Shown: piece by piece, positions 13,760 to 17,682 of the stretch | Layout: each line of letters opens with the position of its first letter | How positions within the stretch are numbered: position 1 is the stretch's first letter | Assembly (NCBI GenBank): GCA_021161685.1 | Contig: JAGHAD010000076.1 | Location: forward strand, 1-17,682 | DNA: 17,682 nucleotides | From: Thermoplasmata archaeon | Lineage (GTDB): Archaea; Thermoplasmatota; E2; DHVEG-1; B18-G2 | Direction of reading: 5' to 3' | The notes under the pieces: model-generated | What the model was told of the DNA's origin: nothing | Databases searched by the model: none | The model's input: the letters and a program-made list of their open reading frames with translations, nothing else | Translations under genes and position numbers: made by a program

Positions 13760-16323
13760 TATGGATATGGGACGGGATACCATTCTCCCTTCCATAATAT
13801 CTTGATATCCCAATCTCCAGGTAGAGGCTTATCTCCAAGAATCCATATCCTTGGGACTCTACCGTTTACGGTATCCCACATTATGGTTCGAGTAATATTG
13901 ATGAAGTTTCTTCCAACAAGACTACAGCCGTACTGGTAGTTGTATGACGCATCTGGATCATATTGCAGGGTAAAGTTGAACTCTCTACCAACTGCTTTTC
14001 CAAATGTATAGATGGTTAGATGACCCGTCTCATCGAATTCCCAGTCGAGCTTCAGTTTTCTGTCACCATAAAGCGATATGTAGCCATAAATCTTGAAATC
14101 AGGGCTATCCATATCGATAAAGGTGACGTTCAGATCTTTGTTGAGTTGTAATAGCAGTTCTCCTCCCTCTCCAAGTTCCCATGTTCCAGTAACATTGAAT
14201 GTGATATCCTCGTAATCCACCATAATAAAAGCATCTACCAGCGCATCAACCTCTCCCCTGAAACTGAGCTTCTTGAAGATGCCGGCATGCCTGTTCCATT
14301 CCAGAGCGAAATCGTCGGTTGCAATATCCTTGACATCGATCTTAACGGCCACATGATCCTCCTTTGTTGCCAAAAAGCTTAAGCCAAACATCTTTTTACC
14401 TTCGGTATCCAAACCAACCTCTCCATATCCATCTCCAACTGGTAGATCATAAAACGCTTTGGCATGTCCATCTTTTATCCTTAACGTTCCTTCGAGTCTC
14501 CATCCTTTAAAATTAACCGGAACGGTAATGGTAGTTGTTAATCCAGAGTATTTCTCCAGCTCTATGTAACCTCTTGCACCTGGGATATCAATAAATCCAG
14601 CTACGTATAAATTCTTTGGAAAGTTTGTAACCTTAATGAAAGGCTCTTCACTTCCTTTCAGGTACAAGCTCGCCTCATCTAGGTTATCTGACATTTTCAA
14701 GTCGATGAATCCCAATGCCCTTCCAGCTATCAAGCTTGCGTTGAGTCCCCACCTTGCTTCGATCCTCTCCGGTATACCTTTAAGCTCCAATCTGATTACG
14801 TTACCATTCTGGGTCGAGTTAACCAAATAGGTTACATCATATGATCTATCCGCTTCATAAACAAAAGATCTCTCTCCCAAAAATGTGAGGTCAAACTTCA
14901 TGTAGCTTGGTAAAGGATCTAGGATGAAGGACTGAGCGAAATCCTCGAAGAGCGTGCCCTTAGATGAAAGCTCCACGCTCGTTCTTAAGCCGGGCGTTTC
15001 TTCAAAGTAGTATTCTATCTTCCCCTCCCTTGGTACGGATGTTATCGTCACCTCTGGAGCGGGATCAATCTTTAATGTTATGACCCTGTGGAAAGCTTCA
15101 TTACCATTGGAATCAACGGTAAGTAAACTAGCCTCGTAGGTTAGGGGTACCGGATTTCCACCATAGAGATAAGGATCTATCTTCATTCTGAGGATGCCCG
15201 GATCTCTTAGACTTTCCTTTCCGAAGTAGAACCATGTCCCAACGTTATGAGGTCCTTCTCCTCCTCCATCGTATCTGTAGGTAACCCTCGCTGAGAAGTA
15301 CTCGGCAGATAATTCAGCTTCCTCGCTCTCTAGTAGAGAGTAAGGAAATCTAAACTCCAGGGATACTTCAAAATCTTTTGTCAGGTCGGTCGATTCATCT
15401 ATCGATACAATGAAGTCTGTCAGTATCGCCTCTATATCTCTTATCTTTGTCTTTGCAAAATCAAGCCTTACCTCAGTATCATCCTCCCTCTGCATGGTTA
15501 ACTTGTATATCCTGTGGGTTGGAGAATGATACAGCATGTTAATGAAATCGTCAACATCTATATCCAACTTAACCTCATCCTCCTTTCCTTCATATTTGGT
15601 CACTATCCACACTCCAAGATCGTAGTCCACAACGGTTATCCTCTTGCTGGCAAAGCTCTTTTCGCCTTCGTCATCAATAACTTCTAGAGTAACCACGTAT
15701 TTTCCAGGCTTGCTGTAAGTATGAGATGGATTCATCTCATCGGAACTGCTACCATCACCAAATTCCCAATGATAACTTACTATGTCACCTCCATCTGGAT
15801 CATAGCTTTGCGATCCATCAAAGTGCACTTCCTTGCCTTGCCATACCACTTTAGGGGCTTCTATGACTGCTACTGGCTTTTTCTTCATACACCCTCCAAA
15901 CATTAGAAAGATGACACCATCTACCGTTTCTCTTGATATCTCCTTGCCATTATAATACGCTATGGCAACGATCTTGTAGCCATGCGAGGGTAGGTAGAAT
16001 CTGCAGTTGAATTTTTCCCTTCCATCAAATGTTTTTTCATCAACTAGAGAGCTACCACTGTATACCAAAATGCTCACCTTATCTACGTCACCTTTTGTTT
16101 CCACCCCAACTTTAAGGCATGAATCTATGACAAGGGATTTCCCTAGGATTGAAAGAAGAACGCTAGGTCTACCGGTGGTATCAAAGAAGTACAGCTTTCC
16201 AGCTTCAGGGTATTTTATATCTACAACTTTCTGCTCTTCATGGATAGAGGTAGATACTAGGCATAGCAATACAGGTACGCTAACAATTAGCAAACAATAT
16301 CTTCTAAGGATTAATCCTTTCAA
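13759..16323 (-). CDS. Secreted PKD-domain, beta-rich surface protein
   Basis: This is an exported protein of about 854 aa. After a signal peptide comes a domain (about 36-140) that is homologous to the last domain of the downstream protein and begins with IKYPEAGKLYFF. A classic PKD domain follows (about 150-232: FDGSQSYDPDG, YHWEFGDGSSS, HTYSKPGKYVVTLEV). The remaining roughly 600 residues match nothing I recognise. They are dense in alternating beta-strand sequence, almost free of cysteine, and may form a long beta-sheet stack. There is no C-terminal membrane anchor. The frame opens at a TTG at 16341, but a GGAGGTG site at 16333-16339 and a TATA box at 16374-16386 place translation downstream, so I chose TTG 16323. 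GTG 16335 and TTG 16341 remain possible. It is the first gene of a two-gene operon. Confidence 0.78.
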   Translation of the reverse strand: MKGLILRRYCLLIVSVPVLLCLVSTSIHEEQKVVDIKYPEAGKLYFFDTTGRPSVLLSILGKSLVIDSCLKVGVETKGDVDKVSILVYSGSSLVDEKTFDGREKFNCRFYLPSHGYKIVAIAYYNGKEISRETVDGVIFLMFGGCMKKKPVAVIEAPKVVWQGKEVHFDGSQSYDPDGGDIVSYHWEFGDGSSSDEMNPSHTYSKPGKYVVTLEVIDDEGEKSFASKRITVVDYDLGVWIVTKYEGKEDEVKLDIDVDDFINMLYHSPTHRIYKLTMQREDDTEVRLDFAKTKIRDIEAILTDFIVSIDESTDLTKDFEVSLEFRFPYSLLESEEAELSAEYFSARVTYRYDGGGEGPHNVGTWFYFGKESLRDPGILRMKIDPYLYGGNPVPLTYEASLLTVDSNGNEAFHRVITLKIDPAPEVTITSVPREGKIEYYFEETPGLRTSVELSSKGTLFEDFAQSFILDPLPSYMKFDLTFLGERSFVYEADRSYDVTYLVNSTQNGNVIRLELKGIPERIEARWGLNASLIAGRALGFIDLKMSDNLDEASLYLKGSEEPFIKVTNFPKNLYVAGFIDIPGARGYIELEKYSGLTTTITVPVNFKGWRLEGTLRIKDGHAKAFYDLPVGDGYGEVGLDTEGKKMFGLSFLATKEDHVAVKIDVKDIATDDFALEWNRHAGIFKKLSFRGEVDALVDAFIMVDYEDITFNVTGTWELGEGGELLLQLNKDLNVTFIDMDSPDFKIYGYISLYGDRKLKLDWEFDETGHLTIYTFGKAVGREFNFTLQYDPDASYNYQYGCSLVGRNFINITRTIMWDTVNGRVPRIWILGDKPLPGDWDIKILWKGEWYPVPYP

Positions 16324-16373
16324 TCTCCTTTCCACCTCCAAAGAGTTTCCTGTTAAAATCCATAAAACTTCTT

Positions 16374-16386
16374 CTATTTATAAATT
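16374..16386 (-). promoter_or_regulatory. TATA box of the surface-protein operon
   Basis: The minus strand reads AATTTATAAATAG. A start near 16354 would give a leader of about 31 nt containing the GGAGGTG site, consistent with the TTG at 16323. It is divergent from the cdrS-ftsZ promoter. Confidence 0.55.
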
Positions 16387-16440
16387 GTGGTCGATAGCAG
16401 TTTCTGAAATTGTCTATTTACTCCTTGTTTTGAACTGAAT

Positions 16441-16454
16441 CGAAAGTTATATAA
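16441..16454 (+). promoter_or_regulatory. BRE/TATA promoter of the cdrS-ftsZ operon
   Basis: CGAAAG (BRE-like) followed by TTATATAA gives one of the best promoter matches in the window. The predicted start is at about 16476-16478, which coincides with the first base of the long hairpin. Confidence 0.65.
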
Positions 16455-16477
16455 GCCGATGTAATATTCGGATTAGC

Positions 16478-16544
16478 GTCAGACAAATGATGCCGTTGTC
16501 GTTCGTCTGTATGACGAACGACGGCTGAGCATCATACGTCTGAC
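16478..16544 (+). promoter_or_regulatory. Long hairpin in the 5' leader of the cdrS-ftsZ mRNA
   Basis: Three nested perfect stems are visible. GTCAGAC (16478-16484) pairs with GTCTGAC (16538-16544). ATGATGC (16487-16493) pairs with GCATCAT (16529-16535). GTCGTTCG (16498-16505) pairs with CGAACGAC (16515-16522) around a 9-nt loop. The element starts at the predicted transcription start and ends just before the GGTGGTGAGGAG ribosome-binding region. It may be an RNA structure controlling stability or translation, or a DNA operator, since CGTCTG-type half-sites recur in it. No known riboswitch class is recognised. Confidence 0.65.
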
Positions 16545-16568
16545 ATACAGGTGGTGAGGAGAAAAAAT

Positions 16569-16805
16569 ATGGAAACCGCCGAAACGACGAGACTAACAAT
16601 AAGGTTGCCGACAAGATATGTGCATTTGATAGATACATTCATAAGGCTCGGTGAATTCTCATCGAGGTCAGAGGTAATGCGCCGTGCCCTCATCGATTTC
16701 GTTGCCAACTACGCGAACGACCTACTCGAAAAGGCAGATAAGCTCAAGAAGATACAGGAGCTGGAGCAGGCGGTTTCCGTGCTAGATTCACTTGCGAAAA
16801 GATAA
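16569..16805 (+). CDS. cdrS: Ribbon-helix-helix regulator of cell division (CdrS-like)
   Basis: This 78-aa protein has a ribbon-helix-helix (CopG/MetJ-type) fold. The DNA-contacting strand TRLTIRLP (about 7-14) is followed by a helix ([12 protein letters not shown]), a turn and a second helix ([17 protein letters not shown]). A C-terminal extension predicted to be helical follows ([21 protein letters not shown]), possibly for oligomerisation. A gene of this kind directly upstream of ftsZ2 has been characterised in haloarchaea as CdrS, a regulator of ftsZ2 and division; assignment here rests on fold and synteny. The frame opens at GTG 16551, but that codon lies within the GGTGGTGAGGAG ribosome-binding site, so the ATG at 16569, 7 nt after it, is preferred. 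Autoregulation through the dyad-rich leader at 16478-16544 is plausible (inference). Confidence 0.88.
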   Translation: METAETTRLTIRLPTRYVHLIDTFIRLGEFSSRSEVMRRALIDFVANYANDLLEKADKLKKIQELEQAVSVLDSLAKR

Positions 16806-16828
16806 CCCCAAACCTAGGAGGGGATGGG

Positions 16829-16882
16829 ATGCCGAAGGGTGCTCCCCCGGCACCCTTCACAACTACCAGGAGGATAATTTGA
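16829..16882 (+). CDS. Possible 17-aa leader peptide before ftsZ
   Basis: A 17-codon ORF ([17 protein letters not shown]) begins at an ATG 7 nt after AGGAGG (16816-16821). It ends at a TGA whose last base is the A of the ftsZ ATG (TGATG junction). Position, ribosome-binding site and stop-start overlap suggest translational coupling to ftsZ. The ORF contains the perfect hairpin at 16834-16858. It could be a regulatory leader peptide or chance within a non-coding spacer. An alternative 17-codon frame from ATG 16824 has its ribosome-binding site too close. Confidence 0.35.
   Translation: MPKGAPPAPFTTTRRII
16834..16858 (+). promoter_or_regulatory. Perfect 9-bp hairpin between cdrS and ftsZ
   Basis: GAAGGGTGC and GCACCCTTC form a 9-bp stem around the 7-nt loop TCCCCCG. 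It is GC-rich, has no following T-run and lies 10 nt before the ftsZ ribosome-binding site. It is more likely a translation or mRNA-processing element than a terminator. Confidence 0.6.
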
Positions 16883-17682
16883 TGGTTGGAAAGAAGGGAA
16901 TGGGTGATAGCCTAGTTGCTAATGCTATAAAACACTGGGAGCAAGAGGAGAGAAAGCTGAGAGAGAAAGAGGGCGAACTGTTCGGTGAACCTCAGATTGT
17001 TATTGTAGGTTGCGGTGGTGCAGGTGGTAATACGATAACGAGATTACACAAGTTGGGTGTAAAGGGAGCAAAGACGATAGCTATAAACACCGACAAGCAA
17101 GCACTGGATTTGGTTGAGGCAGATGAGAAACTACTCATAGGGAAAACCATAACAAGGGGACTTGGAGCTGGAGGTTATCCAGAGGTGGCAGAGAGATGCG
17201 CCAGGGAGGCGAGTAGGGAGATAGAAGAGTTGTTGAAAGGAGCTGATTTAGTTTTTATAACAGCTGGAATGGGAGGCGGAACCGGAACCGGAGCATCCCC
17301 AGTAGTTGCGGAGATCGCAAAAAAGCAAAATGCAATCGTTACAGCAATGGTTTCAACTCCTTTCAATGTTGAGAGAGCACGCCTCATAAAAGCTGATGAA
17401 GGACTCGATAAACTCAGAAAAAAGGCAGACAGCGTCGTTGTACTTGATAATAACAGATTACTGGAATTCGTTCCAAATCTTCCAATCAATCAGGCTTTTT
17501 CTGTGATGGATCAGTTAATAGCAGAGACCGTGAAAGGGATAGCTGAGACAATAACTCTTCCTTCCCTGATCAATCTAGATTACGCGGACATGAAGACGAT
17601 AATGGAATCGGGTGGACTCTCTGTCATGCTATGGGGAGAGGCTGAGATGGATGCAGGGGTAGAAGCCATAGTAAATGAAACC
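16882..17682 (+). CDS. ftsZ2: Cell division GTPase FtsZ (FtsZ2-type), 3' end missing
   Basis: The first 267 residues of a tubulin-like GTPase that polymerises into the division ring are present; the gene runs off the window. GTP-binding elements are GCGGAGGN (43-50), the tubulin signature [11 protein letters not shown] (128-138), [10 protein letters not shown] (158-167) and [14 protein letters not shown] (188-201). The T7 catalytic loop is NLDYADM (231-237). The stretch from FSVMDQ through ETVKGI to [16 protein letters not shown] resembles archaeal FtsZ2 more than FtsZ1 (judged from memory of haloarchaeal proteins). AGGAGGAT (16868-16875) lies 6 nt before the ATG and fixes the start. An N-terminal charged extension (about 1-36) precedes the GTPase domain. 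The gene is co-transcribed with the upstream RHH gene. Confidence 0.95.
   Translation, partial: MVGKKGMGDSLVANAIKHWEQEERKLREKEGELFGEPQIVIVGCGGAGGNTITRLHKLGVKGAKTIAINTDKQALDLVEADEKLLIGKTITRGLGAGGYPEVAERCAREASREIEELLKGADLVFITAGMGGGTGTGASPVVAEIAKKQNAIVTAMVSTPFNVERARLIKADEGLDKLRKKADSVVVLDNNRLLEFVPNLPINQAFSVMDQLIAETVKGIAETITLPSLINLDYADMKTIMESGGLSVMLWGEAEMDAGVEAIVNET

Noticed and set aside
15880..15900. Internal lipobox-like FLMFGGC in the PKD protein
   Set aside because: It lies about 145 residues into the protein after a real signal peptide, and the hydrophobic run is short; it is better explained as the last strand of the Ig-like domain.
16007..16438. 143-aa plus-strand open frame opposite the start of the PKD protein gene
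   Set aside because: It lies antisense to a clear signal peptide and Ig-like domain and crosses the TATA box of that operon. The translation resembles no protein and lacks a promoter or ribosome-binding site.
16834..16858. Intrinsic terminator between cdrS and ftsZ
   Set aside because: The hairpin is perfect but has no T-run after it, and a strong ftsZ ribosome-binding site follows within 10 nt, so read-through to ftsZ is expected.
1..17682. CRISPR array, insertion sequence or integrated element
   Set aside because: No regularly spaced repeats, transposase or integrase frame, or terminal inverted repeats were found. The tRNA-Thr 3' end shows no second copy in the window.

Overview
The window looks like chromosome from a hyperthermophilic euryarchaeon. 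Three points support this. It carries an inositol-phosphate synthase gene in one operon with a bifunctional CTP:inositol-1-phosphate cytidylyltransferase / di-myo-inositol-phosphate-phosphate (DIPP) synthase, the signature pathway of the hyperthermophile solute di-myo-inositol phosphate (DIP). It carries an archaeal ribbon-helix-helix cdrS-like gene directly ahead of an ftsZ2-type gene. Its promoters are archaeal TATA boxes placed about 26-29 nt before tRNA-Thr and before several leaderless or nearly leaderless ORFs. The species cannot be named from sequence alone.

Layout. 1-1700: tRNA-Thr(CGU) (minus), a secreted CrtC/AttH-like lipocalin-fold protein (minus), an unrecognised 78-aa protein (plus) and a possible 25-aa ORF (plus). 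1706-3507: a minus-strand pair with a 4-nt overlap, an LsrF-like class I aldolase/thiolase followed by a zinc medium-chain dehydrogenase. 3508-3707: a divergent promoter region with a 19-bp dyad. 3708-6941: a plus-strand operon of inositol-phosphate synthase, PfkB-family kinase and IPCT/DIPPS, with overlapping genes. 6923-7741: an aminopropyltransferase (spermidine synthase family), convergent with that operon. 7782-16323: about 8.5 kb of minus-strand genes for four large exported proteins. These are a PKD/beta-rich protein, a DUF2341 + seven-bladed propeller + Ig-like protein, a metallophosphoesterase and a calcium-binding-repeat metalloprotease-like protein. 16441-17682: a promoter, a long hairpin leader, the RHH regulator, a 17-codon ORF with its own ribosome-binding site, and ftsZ (cut by the window end).

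How the genes fit together. The inositol operon should make inositol-1-phosphate from glucose-6-phosphate, activate it with CTP and condense it with a second inositol phosphate. The kinase suggests salvage of free inositol. The divergent aldolase/dehydrogenase pair is the right kind of chemistry for polyol turnover, but no substrate can be read from sequence. The two largest exported proteins are translationally linked and share a homologous roughly 100-residue domain, so they probably work together at the cell surface.

The least expected features are the hairpin that starts at the predicted transcription start of the cdrS-ftsZ mRNA, the short ORF whose stop overlaps the ftsZ start, the dyad between the inositol operon and the aldolase pair, and the metalloprotease whose third zinc-ligand position is Asn.
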